This document shows, one piece after another, positions 19,070-28,334 of a DNA stretch of 64,000 nt. Made by a program: the position numbers and the translations under genes. The notes under the pieces were generated by a model. The model was not told where the DNA came from. It searched no databases and saw only the letters and a program-made list of their open reading frames with translations. The stretch is from Ornithinibacillus contaminans. GTDB lineage: Bacteria; Bacillota; Bacilli; Bacillales; Amphibacillaceae. Each line of letters starts with the position of its first letter. Within the stretch, counting starts at the first letter, position 1. The stretch spans positions 1 through 64,000 of the forward strand of contig NZ_LDPV02000010.1 of NCBI RefSeq assembly GCF_001038425.2, written 5' to 3'.

Positions 19070-20428
19070 ATGCACTTACAATTAGAAAACATTCGTATCC
19101 ACTACCAATTATATAATTCCCCAAAAAACAATGCCGATTATGTCGTACTAATCCATGGCTTAGGTTTAGATTTAACCATTTGGGAACCAATTATTCCCAT
19201 GCTCCAGGAATCTTACCATGTAGTTACCTTTGATATTAGAGGGCACGGTAGAACAACCGGACCAACTGACCAGCTCTCATGGGATGTCTTGGTTGACGAT
19301 GTACGAGCGCTTGTGACTGCTTTATCCATTCCGAGTTTCCACATTATCGGATATGGATTTGGTGGGAATTTAGCGATTCAATATATTGAACAATATCCCG
19401 AAAACGTGAAAAAGCTTATTTTAACATCTGTCTATATGTATTTTCCGAAAATGATTACCAAGAGTGAAGTGGATAAACGGAAAACACTCTTAACGAACGG
19501 AAAAATGTCGGAGCTAGCGAAAAACTTAATTCATCAAATTTGTTATTACATCACGCCGGATAAAGAAATTCTTTTAACTAAGGCTTATGAAAAAATTGAC
19601 AAAGATACCTATTTCCGTCTATTTCACATGCTAGCGGAAACAGTATCATTAGAAGATTTAAGCGGTATCGAGAAAGAGGTTTTATTAATTCAAGGGGAAA
19701 AGGATCCCCTGTTTCCATTGCAACAAACAAATTTATATCAAAGCTTCTTAAAAAATGCTGCAAGCTACATAATGCCAAATGCATCTAATTTAGTTCCATT
19801 AGATAATCCAACTAGCTTTATCACCTTAGTCATCAATTTTATCAAAGAAGGAATTTCAACCTCCTTTACTTCCGTCATGGCTCAGGAATTCACCGATACG
19901 ATTGATAATCTGTATACCAATTCGTTTACTACGTTAGAGATTAATATTATCGATGGCTTTCGTGTGAAAATTTTAGGAGAGGTTATTGAGGACAAGTGGA
20001 ATCAACGCAAGGCAAAAAATCTGTTGGCCTATCTTGCCTATCATAACCCGGCAACAAGGGAAGAATTAATCGATGAATTTTGGCGGGAAAACGATTTGAA
20101 CAGTGCTAAAAACAATTTACGTGTCGCATTAAATCACTTAAAGCGGATTTTACAAAATCACAATCTAGATTCCCATCTGCAAATTAATCGTGAACATATT
20201 TGCTTGGTTGGTGATATTTCATTTGATTTAGCAAACTACATGGATCGGCTAAACATGTGTGAAGCAGAAACAAATCTATTGCGAAAAAAATCCCTCTATG
20301 AGGACTTAATGAAAACTTATAAAGATAGAATTTTTATTGACTTATACGATGATTGGCTTAGTAATATTCAACAGGAAATTGAGGTCAGACTTCACCATAT
20401 CGTAATGTCTATTACGAATCAGTCATAA
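19070..20428 (+). CDS. Alpha/beta-hydrolase-like (catalytically dead) domain fused to SARP/BTAD-type DNA-binding domain
   Basis: A 452-residue two-part protein. Residues 1-260 follow the alpha/beta-hydrolase fold closely (VLIHGLGLDLTIW oxyanion loop, FDIRGHGRT). The nucleophile elbow, however, reads GYGFGG with Gly96 where Ser is required, and the catalytic His position reads ASNLVPLDNP with Asn240. Only Asp212 of the triad remains. Residues about 288-450 resemble an OmpR/SARP winged helix plus helical activator region (RKAKNLLAYLAYHN, SAKNNLRVALNHLKRIL). It is therefore probably a transcription factor using a dead hydrolase as a ligand sensor. It stands alone, with no obvious target operon adjacent. 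Confidence 0.75.
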   Translation: MHLQLENIRIHYQLYNSPKNNADYVVLIHGLGLDLTIWEPIIPMLQESYHVVTFDIRGHGRTTGPTDQLSWDVLVDDVRALVTALSIPSFHIIGYGFGGNLAIQYIEQYPENVKKLILTSVYMYFPKMITKSEVDKRKTLLTNGKMSELAKNLIHQICYYITPDKEILLTKAYEKIDKDTYFRLFHMLAETVSLEDLSGIEKEVLLIQGEKDPLFPLQQTNLYQSFLKNAASYIMPNASNLVPLDNPTSFITLVINFIKEGISTSFTSVMAQEFTDTIDNLYTNSFTTLEINIIDGFRVKILGEVIEDKWNQRKAKNLLAYLAYHNPATREELIDEFWRENDLNSAKNNLRVALNHLKRILQNHNLDSHLQINREHICLVGDISFDLANYMDRLNMCEAETNLLRKKSLYEDLMKTYKDRIFIDLYDDWLSNIQQEIEVRLHHIVMSITNQS

Positions 20429-20482
20429 GCCACTTTAACTCCTAGCATCTAAACTTGAACTACTCACCACTTATGATAAAAA

Positions 20483-20529
20483 TTCACCTAAACGACTGTA
20501 ATCTGTCCCATTACTGTCATTTAGGTGAA
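20483..20529 (-). terminator. Long inverted repeat, terminator of the transposase-like gene
   Basis: Two 20-base arms beginning TTCACCTAAA match with two mismatches and a 7-base loop. On the minus strand the stem ends in GAATTTTT, so it can terminate the gene ending at 20553. The stem is unusually long for a simple terminator and could be a relic of a repeat. Confidence 0.6.
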
Positions 20530-20552
20530 AGTCGCTTTACGCCTATCACTGA

Positions 20553-20981
20553 CTACATTTGGCTATGTCGATATTCTAAAAACCTAGCCTTCGACACATC
20601 TAATGCATGGCAAAGAAGGTCGACCGGGAATTGATCTTCTAGGGTCTGAATGACCTTATACTTTCCTTCCTCACCTTGGATTGTTCGTTCTAAATACGTC
20701 TTTAACGCCTCTACTTCGATCTTCAAATTCTCTAGTTGCTTCTGGATTGAATCTTGTTCTGCTTCTCCCTCTGTATGCATTAATGACCGCTCAAATGCCG
20801 CAGAACCACTTTTTTTATATTTCTTAATCCACTCGTAGACATTATCACGGTGGCGTATTCCTAAGTCGGTGATAACCGCATGAACTGGTTGATCCTCCTC
20901 CAGAACCCGCCGAATAGCCTCCAGTTTAACCTGTTTACTATACCTTGAGTATGCCCGTTTCTGCTCTTCCAAACCCTTCAC
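20553..20981 (-). CDS. IS3-family OrfA-like HTH protein, stand-alone
   Basis: A 142-residue protein with an N-terminal transposase-type helix-turn-helix (about 10-60: YSKQVKLEAIRRVLEE, then HRDNVYEWIKKYKK) and a coiled coil (about 72-105), as in IS3/IS150 OrfA. Its C terminus (KYKVIQTLEDQFPVDLLCHALDVS) matches the usual beginning of OrfB, then stops; no DDE catalytic domain follows and no insertion-sequence ends were found. It is either a transposon remnant or a domesticated DNA-binding protein. Its intact ribosome site and own terminator favour an expressed gene. Confidence 0.6.
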   Translation of the reverse strand: MKGLEEQKRAYSRYSKQVKLEAIRRVLEEDQPVHAVITDLGIRHRDNVYEWIKKYKKSGSAAFERSLMHTEGEAEQDSIQKQLENLKIEVEALKTYLERTIQGEEGKYKVIQTLEDQFPVDLLCHALDVSKARFLEYRHSQM

Positions 20982-21058
20982 CCCTTTTAATGCCCTTATC
21001 GCTACACCCTTATACTACTAGACCAACCATTACACAATCATTACAAGAACTGAGAAGG

Positions 21059-21733
21059 TCAGAATCCTAATTTACACCAATCAAATAGCTGACCAGGATC
21101 AACCTTCCGTCCAGCAGCATAGTCCTCATGCCCGATGATGTGCCACCTGCTATTTGGAATTGTTGGATTGCGTTTCAGAATATCCTGAATCAAGGAGGAT
21201 AAAGCACGATATTGTTGTTCGGTAAAGCCAAGATCATTTGGCGAAATCGCATCATAGGCTGCTTCAGGAATAAACGACGCCATTTCTTCCTTTGTGCCAA
21301 TCCCCATTAGTTCAATCCCGATGGAATAATCATTCATATTATGTATGAAAAAAGGCAGATTCGGGAGATTGCTCTTTCCCGCATGATAGGCCACTCGATT
21401 TTCCGGAACGAGTTGAAATACATCACCCTCCCGATCAATTACGTAATGAGTGGAAAGCCGAAGATCCTTCAATAGAAAATAAATAGCGGTAATCTGATAA
21501 GGATTGTCCTCTAAATTCGATATATTACTGATGAAATGAAGCATGATGTGTGTAATCGGCTTCTTCCTAATCGTAGAGTTTTCTTCCGGTAAATATAGCT
21601 TCTTAATTTGTACTGTATGTGTAGTCTCTCCCACATTACCGGCAGAAACCTCGTAGTTAAACCCTATGCTTGCTAACGCCACAAAAATAAGAACCCTTTG
21701 TATTGATACCTTCATCGAATAGCCCCTTTCCAT
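21059..21733 (-). CDS. N-acetylmuramoyl-L-alanine amidase (Amidase_2)
   Basis: A 224-residue exported zinc amidase. An N-terminal hydrophobic segment (about 6-25 of the predicted protein) serves as a signal peptide. Zinc ligands are visible in ITHIMLHF and GHEDYAAGRKVDPG, with supporting segments STHYVIDREGDVFQLV, AYHAGKS and NDYSIGIELMG. It cleaves between muramic acid and L-alanine in peptidoglycan. No wall-binding repeats are attached. It could act in cell wall turnover or spore germination; context does not decide. Confidence 0.85.
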   Translation of the reverse strand: MERGYSMKVSIQRVLIFVALASIGFNYEVSAGNVGETTHTVQIKKLYLPEENSTIRKKPITHIMLHFISNISNLEDNPYQITAIYFLLKDLRLSTHYVIDREGDVFQLVPENRVAYHAGKSNLPNLPFFIHNMNDYSIGIELMGIGTKEEMASFIPEAAYDAISPNDLGFTEQQYRALSSLIQDILKRNPTIPNSRWHIIGHEDYAAGRKVDPGQLFDWCKLGF

Positions 21734-21873
21734 CCCCTTATACTTAGCTTTAACAATTCCCCAAAAAATCTACAGAAAAATCTTTCATCACTTCATTAGC
21801 GACGTAATGACTTTCCTTTGTGATTCATTCGAAAAAAGCTTACAATATTCAAGGAAGGAAGGGTGTATACAAC

Positions 21874-22746
21874 ATGACATTAAACTATTCATTACCAGAT
21901 ACCATTACTGAAATTCTAACCAAGAAAAGAAGTACGACCGATAAATTTCAAGAACTCATTCGAAATGGTGGTTATATGCCGCCTAACATAGATTTATTAG
22001 TCGATGCTATTACGGCGTTAAGCATGGGGAAAAACCTGTTATTAAAAGGACCAACTGGTGCGGGTAAAACAAAATTTGCTGAAACCTTATCAAGCTTGTT
22101 CAATCAGCCCATGTTCAGTGTAAACTGTTCGGTAGATCTAGATGCAGAAAGTCTCCTTGGCTTTAAAACCCTAGCCTACGATGGTGATAAACAGGTAATT
22201 GAATTTGTGCCAGGACCAGTAATCAATGCCATGACGAACGGAACATTACTCTATATTGACGAAGTAAACATGGCCAAACCTGAAACATTGCCACTAATTA
22301 ATGGTGTGCTTGATTATCGCAGAACAATAACCAATCCATTTACCAATGACATGATAACTGCCAAAGAAGGATTCGGTGTTATTGCAGCGATAAACGAGGG
22401 CTATATCGGAACCGTTCCCCTGAATGAGGCATTAAAGAACCGTTTTATTGTGCTGGATGTTCCGTACATTGAAGGAGACCAACTGAAGAAGCTTATTAGT
22501 ACGAATACAGCCTTAACAGACGAAGAAGCGATTGACTTATTTGTCAAATTATCTTCAGACTTGATTCAAGCTGTCTATCAAGGCAAGCTCTCGGAGGATG
22601 CTGCCTCTGTTCGCGCGTTGTTGGATGCCTGTGACTTAAGTGTCGTCATTCCTCCTAAACGCGCCATTCTACGTTCAATCGTCGATAAATTAGATGAAGA
22701 AAGAGAACGAGAATTTGTGAAAAATCTAGCAGAAACGCTTTTCTAG
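21874..22746 (+). CDS. yojN: MoxR-type AAA+ ATPase (YojN/NorQ-like)
   Basis: A 290-residue AAA+ ATPase with Walker A GPTGAGKTK (about residues 58-66) and Walker B in TLLYIDEVNMA. MoxR-family features follow, including an arginine-containing ALKNRFIVLDVPY segment. The ATG at 21874 follows an AAGGAAGGAAGGG tract; an upstream in-frame start lacks a site. It is paired with a VWA protein gene 15 bases downstream, the classic MoxR-VWA chaperone couple that remodels or metallates a target protein. The pair resembles B. subtilis yojN-yojO; the client is unknown. Confidence 0.82.
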   Translation: MTLNYSLPDTITEILTKKRSTTDKFQELIRNGGYMPPNIDLLVDAITALSMGKNLLLKGPTGAGKTKFAETLSSLFNQPMFSVNCSVDLDAESLLGFKTLAYDGDKQVIEFVPGPVINAMTNGTLLYIDEVNMAKPETLPLINGVLDYRRTITNPFTNDMITAKEGFGVIAAINEGYIGTVPLNEALKNRFIVLDVPYIEGDQLKKLISTNTALTDEEAIDLFVKLSSDLIQAVYQGKLSEDAASVRALLDACDLSVVIPPKRAILRSIVDKLDEEREREFVKNLAETLF

Positions 22747-22761
22747 ATAGGAGTATAAGAC

Positions 22762-24669
22762 ATGTTTCGCTTCAATGATTCAAGGGTAGATACCAATCTA
22801 TTTTTACAGCTTCAAGATTTAGCTACTGTCCTGTCTGGCGATGAGAAGCTTAAATTTGAATATAATTTTGGATCCCTAATCGACTTAGTTGATTATAAAC
22901 TTACCGCTAGTCGTTTTTGGGACAATACAAATGATTCCATTAAAGAAGCCGGACTCAAGACAGATGTTTATTTACGCGCAATCGGAACGTTAAGACATTC
23001 CATCATTCCAGAAATGAAGTCCTTTCTAGAAAATGTCCAAGATGCTGCCTTACCGAAGTTTTCTAACCAGATTTTTGCCTTGTTGGAGGATATTCGATTG
23101 GAAGAAATAATTAAGCAGGAGCGACCAGGAACCAAATACGCCTTTTCTATTAGGAAGCAGGCTTACGAGCATTACTTCCAAACACAATTAGCTGTAAATG
23201 CATCAAGAAGCTTTCCGTTAGATGAATTATTTTGTTTAATTTACTTGCAATTACATTCTGATCGTCCTGACCCGATTTTTCCAAAAGCAACTGCTGAGCA
23301 ACGACAACAACTAGAGGAATTAAAGCCTATTCTGTACAGTGTCTTTGAGGCTAAAAGCACGGCAGATGTAACGCGGATTTCCGAACAAATAGTTTATCGT
23401 ATCCATGGCTATAAGGATACATTGAATGAATACTTCATCTTTCCAATCAGCCATATCACGTCCTATGAGAAAAATACGTTATTTGATGAGCTAACCCGAA
23501 CAGACGCACTAAATAATGACGATTTTGAAGAGGTTAATCAAGAGGAAAGTGAGTATTTCGATGAGAAATTCTCTACCTGGCATCGGGAAAATAAAAACGA
23601 AAATAAGAAACAAAACTTCCTTCAGTTTGAATTAGAACAAGGAACCAAAACAAGCATCATGGGTGGTGGCGCGCGGGAAACAGAAGACGGTGACCAAGCA
23701 ATGGCAGCCATCCAAGGCTCATCGGGCATGAGTAAGCAAAATGATTACTCGGATAAAGAACCACTAGAAAAAGAAGAAACGTCTCAAGGTGGCGGTTCTT
23801 CTGATGAATATGGCGAGGAAAATAAAGATGCTGTTAAAATCGATAAAGTGGCAACTTCTCCGACTCCAGATGATAGCATCGCCTATCAGGAGTTTGTTCT
23901 GGATATTGAACCTTTTAAACGAAAACTCGCAAAAACGATTGAGAAAACAATTGAGCATAAAAAAAATCAACCGCGCCAGGATTTGATTTTCGGTAGACTA
24001 TCGAAAAAGCTTCTATCAGTCGTATTAGATGAAAATCCTCGCGTCTTCTATAAGAAAAACGAAGAATCCAAGGAATTTGATGCGGTGTTTACATTGCTAG
24101 TGGACTGCTCTGCTTCCATGCACAATAAAATGGATGAAACAAAACGTGGCATTGTACTGTTTCACGAAGTACTGAACCATCTCAAGGTACCCCATTCCAT
24201 TATCGGATTCTGGGAGGACGCCAATGATGTGAAGGAAAACTATCAGCCAAACTATTTCCACCGGATTCATTCCTTTACAGACTCCTTTTACCAGCAGAAT
24301 GGTCCTAAAATTATGCAGTTAGAGCCACAGGAGGATAATCGCGATGGCTTTAGTATTCGGGTCATCACGAAGGAACTCGAAGCACGCAGAGAAAAGAATA
24401 AATTCCTACTCGTATTCTCAGACGGTGAACCCGCTGCTAGCAATTACGATCAGAACGGAATTGTTGATACCAATATTGCAGTATCAGAAGCCCGCAAAAA
24501 GGGTATTGAAGTCATTGGTATGTTCTTAGCCAATGGTGTCGTTGATGAACGAGAAGATATGACAATGCAAAATATTTATGGCCGTGAACGTGTGATGATT
24601 CCAAGTGTTGCGGAGCTTCCAGAGCATTTCGCACCATTGTTAAAGAAATTATTATTGAAGAGTATTTAA
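22762..24669 (+). CDS. yojO: VWA-domain protein (YojO/NorD/CobT-like)
   Basis: A 635-residue soluble protein. Its N-terminal 280 residues are helical, the middle is acidic and low complexity (about 290-380), and the C terminus (about 440-635) is a von Willebrand factor A domain. The MIDAS motif DCSAS is at residues 448-452, and LVFSDGEPAAS lies further on. Such proteins work with the partner MoxR ATPase, here encoded immediately upstream. The family includes nitric oxide reductase activation protein NorD, but no nor genes are nearby. Confidence 0.82.
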   Translation: MFRFNDSRVDTNLFLQLQDLATVLSGDEKLKFEYNFGSLIDLVDYKLTASRFWDNTNDSIKEAGLKTDVYLRAIGTLRHSIIPEMKSFLENVQDAALPKFSNQIFALLEDIRLEEIIKQERPGTKYAFSIRKQAYEHYFQTQLAVNASRSFPLDELFCLIYLQLHSDRPDPIFPKATAEQRQQLEELKPILYSVFEAKSTADVTRISEQIVYRIHGYKDTLNEYFIFPISHITSYEKNTLFDELTRTDALNNDDFEEVNQEESEYFDEKFSTWHRENKNENKKQNFLQFELEQGTKTSIMGGGARETEDGDQAMAAIQGSSGMSKQNDYSDKEPLEKEETSQGGGSSDEYGEENKDAVKIDKVATSPTPDDSIAYQEFVLDIEPFKRKLAKTIEKTIEHKKNQPRQDLIFGRLSKKLLSVVLDENPRVFYKKNEESKEFDAVFTLLVDCSASMHNKMDETKRGIVLFHEVLNHLKVPHSIIGFWEDANDVKENYQPNYFHRIHSFTDSFYQQNGPKIMQLEPQEDNRDGFSIRVITKELEARREKNKFLLVFSDGEPAASNYDQNGIVDTNIAVSEARKKGIEVIGMFLANGVVDEREDMTMQNIYGRERVMIPSVAELPEHFAPLLKKLLLKSI

Positions 24670-24733
24670 AAATAACGTGCAAGGGCTTCATTTGAGCTCT
24701 TGCACGTTTCAACATATTTTTGCTCCCAATCTC

Positions 24734-26134
24734 TTAGAGAATCTCCCAGCTTTGTAATAATAGCTTAATAGCTTCTTCTAATTCTCGTTCTGGTATTCCT
24801 GCGAAGCCTAGGACAATTCGAGGTGACGATTCGTACTTTTTTTCCATGATATAGGTTGATAACGGATAGATTTTAATTTGTGCTTCCTGTGCTTTATCTA
24901 AAAGCTCTCCCTCGCTCATGCCATTCTTTATTTCTAATACGACATGGAACCCCGACAGATCACTTACAACTTCTAGTTTTTCTTTATACAGTTTTAACAG
25001 CCCTAATGTTTTTTCCATCTTTCTTCGGTATACTTTTCGCATTCGGTTGAGGTGTTTTTCAAAGTCTCCTTCTTTCATGAACTGTGCAACGATATGTTGA
25101 TCAATTCGGGATACGGTGCTCTGGAAAAAGGATAATTTCTCCTTGTATTGTTCCAAGAGACGTTTTGGTAAGACCATATAGCTAATCCGAATCGAAGGAA
25201 TGAGCGATTTAGAAAAAGTCCCTAAATAAATGACCTTTCGCCTCTGATCCATACTTTGTAAAGATGGAATGGACTTACCACTATAACGAAATTCACTATC
25301 ATAATCATCTTCAATGATATATCGATCGTCCCGTTCTGCTGCCCAGTTTAATAGTTTTATCCGACGATTAGCAGATAATACGGATCCATATGGGAAGTGA
25401 TGGGACGGGGTTACATAGACCACATTAATCGCTGCACCATCAAGTGTATCTACCTCTACCCCTCTTTCATCAACCGCTAACGGCCAAACTTCATTTGGAT
25501 AGTGTTGAAGAATACGAGAAATAACATGATAGCCCGGATCCTCTACCCCATACGCAACGTTATCCCCTAGTAACAAAATGAGCTGTTGTAACAAGATTTC
25601 AATTCCAGCTCCGACAATCACTTCATCTGGTGAACAGTGAACCCCTCGTGCTTGGTAAAGATAATTCGCTATTTCTTCCCGTAATGTAAATTCACCCTGG
25701 CGATCGCCCATTAACAACAAGGAATGATTTTCATGATCAATGATGTTTTTCGTATATTTTCTCCACGTAGCGAAGGGAAAATTTTCGGTATCAATCCAGC
25801 TCGGGTGAAAATTATAACGAATCCGTTGCACAGATTGATCCAATTGACCAGATGTACGATTGGTAGGCTGAACATATTCTAAATCCTCATAAGCCAAAAC
25901 AAAATATCCTTTTCTCGGAATGCCTTCTACATATCCCTCTGCCACTAATTGTTCATAGGCAGTTTCAATGGTATTTTGACTAATATTTAGGAACTCTGAT
26001 AGCTTTCGTTTCGATGGTAGCTTTGTCTGGTATGGTATACGAGCTTCCATGATTTCTGTTTTGATGTATGTATATAACTGTTCATATAACGGTGTTTCAC
26101 TTTCACGGTCTAGATCACACGATAGCATCTCCAT
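24734..26134 (-). CDS. pdxR: MocR/GntR family regulator of vitamin B6 synthesis
   Basis: A 466-residue regulator with an N-terminal GntR winged helix (about 1-80: LPSKRKLSEFLNISQNTIETAYEQL) joined to an aminotransferase-fold domain. The PLP-lysine segment is YLGTFSKSLIPSIR and the substrate Asp segment is IIEDDYDSEFRY. PdxR proteins sense PLP and activate pdxS-pdxT. It diverges from pdxS, with two matching 15-base direct repeats between them (26149-26187). Length and context both support PdxR. Confidence 0.86.
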   Translation of the reverse strand: MEMLSCDLDRESETPLYEQLYTYIKTEIMEARIPYQTKLPSKRKLSEFLNISQNTIETAYEQLVAEGYVEGIPRKGYFVLAYEDLEYVQPTNRTSGQLDQSVQRIRYNFHPSWIDTENFPFATWRKYTKNIIDHENHSLLLMGDRQGEFTLREEIANYLYQARGVHCSPDEVIVGAGIEILLQQLILLLGDNVAYGVEDPGYHVISRILQHYPNEVWPLAVDERGVEVDTLDGAAINVVYVTPSHHFPYGSVLSANRRIKLLNWAAERDDRYIIEDDYDSEFRYSGKSIPSLQSMDQRRKVIYLGTFSKSLIPSIRISYMVLPKRLLEQYKEKLSFFQSTVSRIDQHIVAQFMKEGDFEKHLNRMRKVYRRKMEKTLGLLKLYKEKLEVVSDLSGFHVVLEIKNGMSEGELLDKAQEAQIKIYPLSTYIMEKKYESSPRIVLGFAGIPERELEEAIKLLLQSWEIL

Positions 26135-26148
26135 TATTTAGCCCTCCT

Positions 26149-26187
26149 AATCTGGCATTATCAAAATCTATAAATCTGACACTTTCA
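26149..26187 (+). promoter_or_regulatory. Candidate PdxR direct repeats
   Basis: AATCTGGCATTATCA (26149-26163) and AATCTGACACTTTCA (26173-26187) match at 11 of 15 positions and begin 24 bases apart. They lie between divergent pdxR and pdxS, upstream of a TATAAT near 26225 that lacks a good -35 box. MocR regulators bind direct repeats, so this is the likely activation site. Confidence 0.55.
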
Positions 26188-26255
26188 ACAATGCCAACTA
26201 CTCCTTATAATAAATTAAAATTATATATAATCAAGTGTAGAATGGAGTGTTTCGA

Positions 26256-27143
26256 TTGGAAAAGTTACTGGGTACTGAAACCGTTAAACGAGGAATGGCA
26301 CAAATGCAAAAGGGCGGCGTCATTATGGACGTTGTCAATGCTGAACAAGCAAAGATTGCGGAAGCATCTGGAGCAGTTGCCGTCATGGCATTGGAACGTG
26401 TTCCATCTGATATTCGTGCAGCAGGTGGCGTAGCTAGAATGGCTGACCCTCGCATCGTAGAGGAAGTAATGAATGCCGTGACCATTCCTGTTATGGCAAA
26501 AGCTCGCATCGGGCATATCGTAGAGGCGCGTATTTTAGAATCAATGGGTGTTGACTACATTGATGAAAGTGAAGTATTAACCCCTGCCGATGAGGAATTT
26601 CATTTATTAAAAAGTGATTTCACTGTGCCATTTGTTTGTGGCTGCCGTGATTTAGGAGAAGCTGCAAGACGAATTGGTGAAGGAGCTTCTATGCTTCGTA
26701 CCAAGGGTGAGCCTGGAACAGGGAACATCGTAGAAGCAGTCCGCCATATGCGTAAAGTACAAGCTCAAGTACGTAAAGTAACCTTGATGAGTGATGATGA
26801 ATTAATGACTGAGGCGAAGATCCTCGGAGCACCATATGACATATTAAAGCAAATTAAACAAGCTGGAAAATTACCAGTTGTAAACTTTGCTGCCGGTGGG
26901 GTTGCAACGCCAGCAGATGCTGCCTTAATGATGGAACTTGGGGCAGATGGTGTCTTCGTTGGTTCTGGAATTTTCAAATCTGATAATCCAGAGAAGTTTG
27001 CGAATGCCATTGTCCAAGCAACGACCTACTACACTGACTACGACCTAATCGGCAAGCTTTCCAAAGAACTAGGAACAGCCATGAAAGGAATCGAAATCTC
27101 CAAACTAAACCAACAAGACCGCATGCAAGAACGCGGCTGGTAG
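26256..27143 (+). CDS. pdxS: PLP synthase lyase subunit PdxS
   Basis: A 295-residue (beta/alpha)8 enzyme that, with PdxT, makes pyridoxal 5'-phosphate from ribose 5-phosphate, glyceraldehyde 3-phosphate and glutamine-derived ammonia. Diagnostic segments are [33 protein letters not shown] with a catalytic Lys, [14 protein letters not shown] and [14 protein letters not shown]. The TTG at 26256 lies 8 bases after a GGAG site and gives the usual N terminus and length (B. subtilis 294). The GTG at 26247 overlaps the site, so TTG is preferred. Confidence 0.94.
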   Translation: MEKLLGTETVKRGMAQMQKGGVIMDVVNAEQAKIAEASGAVAVMALERVPSDIRAAGGVARMADPRIVEEVMNAVTIPVMAKARIGHIVEARILESMGVDYIDESEVLTPADEEFHLLKSDFTVPFVCGCRDLGEAARRIGEGASMLRTKGEPGTGNIVEAVRHMRKVQAQVRKVTLMSDDELMTEAKILGAPYDILKQIKQAGKLPVVNFAAGGVATPADAALMMELGADGVFVGSGIFKSDNPEKFANAIVQATTYYTDYDLIGKLSKELGTAMKGIEISKLNQQDRMQERGW

Positions 27144-27145
27144 AA

Positions 27146-27190
27146 CAGGGTGCCCGGACAGGGTGCCTGTCACCACCCGAATTTTGTCGA
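27146..27190 (+). repeat. Short GGTGCCTGTCACC-type repeat between pdxS and pdxT
   Basis: The spacer contains AGGGTGCCCGGACAGGGTGCC followed by TGTCACCACCCG and TTTTGTCGAAT. It includes two AGGGTGCC units and a hairpin of GGTG...CACC. This motif family is common as a short dispersed repeat in Bacillaceae, from memory. It stretches the pdxS-pdxT spacing to 64 bases. Confidence 0.5.
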
Positions 27191-27207
27191 ATAAAGGACG
27201 TGTTTTG

Positions 27208-27804
27208 ATGAGTGCAATTACGATTGGTGTACTTGGATTACAAGGTGCAGTTGCAGAACATATAAATCAACTTGAATCTCTTGGTGCTCATGGGGTCATC
27301 GTTAAGACTCCAGAGCAGCTTGAACAAGTGGATGGATTAATCTTGCCAGGTGGCGAGAGCACTACAATGCGCAAGCTGATTGACCGTTATGGATTTCTAG
27401 AGCCACTAAAACAATTCAGTAAAAACCAGAAACCAATTTTCGGTACATGCGCAGGGATGGTACTGGTAGCCAATGAACTATCGGAATCAACTGATGCTCA
27501 TTTGCAACTAATGGACATCCGCGTTAAGCGTAATGCTTTTGGTAGACAGAAGGAAAGTTTTGAGGCAGTTCTTGAGATAAAAGGATTGGACACACCATTT
27601 TCTGCTGTGTTTATCCGTGCGCCATATATCGAAACAGCAGGTAATAACGTGGAAGTTTTAGCTACTTTCGATGGGCATATCGTCGCCGCAAAGCAACATC
27701 ATATTTTAACTAGTGCATTCCATCCTGAATTGACAGGGGATACTCGATTTCTTCAACTATTCCTGAACATGGTAAAAGAAGCTACGCAAGCTATCCCAAA
27801 GTAA
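27208..27804 (+). CDS. pdxT: PLP synthase glutaminase subunit PdxT
   Basis: A 198-residue class I glutaminase that supplies ammonia to PdxS. The catalytic Cys is in FGTCAGMV, the His-Glu pair is in [10 protein letters not shown], and [11 protein letters not shown] is the usual oxyanion-region motif. The ATG at 27208 follows an AAAGGA site; an upstream in-frame start would run into the repeat. It is cotranscribed with pdxS. Confidence 0.93.
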   Translation: MSAITIGVLGLQGAVAEHINQLESLGAHGVIVKTPEQLEQVDGLILPGGESTTMRKLIDRYGFLEPLKQFSKNQKPIFGTCAGMVLVANELSESTDAHLQLMDIRVKRNAFGRQKESFEAVLEIKGLDTPFSAVFIRAPYIETAGNNVEVLATFDGHIVAAKQHHILTSAFHPELTGDTRFLQLFLNMVKEATQAIPK

Positions 27805-27809
27805 CAAAA

Positions 27810-27851
27810 AAAGCTAAACCTTAGGAAATACTCCCAAAAGGTTTAGCTTTA
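27810..27851. terminator. Bidirectional terminator between pdxT and the GNAT gene
   Basis: AAAGCTAAACCTT and AAGGTTTAGCTTT form a 13-bp stem with A runs on one side and T runs on the other. It sits between convergent pdxT and the acetyltransferase gene and fits termination from both sides. Confidence 0.8.
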
Positions 27852-28334
27852 TTTTTCAAGCTTAAAGATATATTCCTCGACCGTTTTGCCCCGTGCATTT
27901 GAAAACCCTTCGTCCTCACCTAAAACGCTAAAGCCACACTTTTCAAGCACTCGAATTGAGCCTACATTATCTTTTGCCGCCCGAGCATACAGAGGACGTT
28001 CTTGTATCGTAACTAGGAATTTCTTAAGCGCCTGTGTAGCAATGCCCTTGCCCCAGTGTTCCTTCCCTATCCAATAACTGACTTCTGTTTCACCAAACTG
28101 TTCAAACTTCGAAATGTTCCCGACTATTTCTCCATTGTATACTATCGTGTTCTTTATAATATATTCATCATCGAGAATTCTCTTCCAATGGCTTAGGAAT
28201 TCCACTTTATCTGCTGGATTCTCGGTTGTAAAAGCAGCCATTTCGTTTGCCTCTGGATCTAGTTGGAATTGAAAAAAATAAGTAAGATCATGTGGAAGTA
28301 CTCCTCTTAGCTCAACAATATTATGTTTTTCCAT
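27849..28334 (-). CDS. GNAT family N-acetyltransferase
   Basis: A 161-residue acetyltransferase of the RimJ/RimL-like GNAT group. The acetyl-CoA binding region is WIGKEHWGKGIATQALKKFL, followed by the RAAKDNVGSIRVLEKCGF segment typical of this branch. The substrate is unknown; small molecules or protein N termini are possible. ATG start with a GGGAGA site. It is a single gene. Confidence 0.82.
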   Translation of the reverse strand: MEKHNIVELRGVLPHDLTYFFQFQLDPEANEMAAFTTENPADKVEFLSHWKRILDDEYIIKNTIVYNGEIVGNISKFEQFGETEVSYWIGKEHWGKGIATQALKKFLVTIQERPLYARAAKDNVGSIRVLEKCGFSVLGEDEGFSNARGKTVEEYIFKLEK

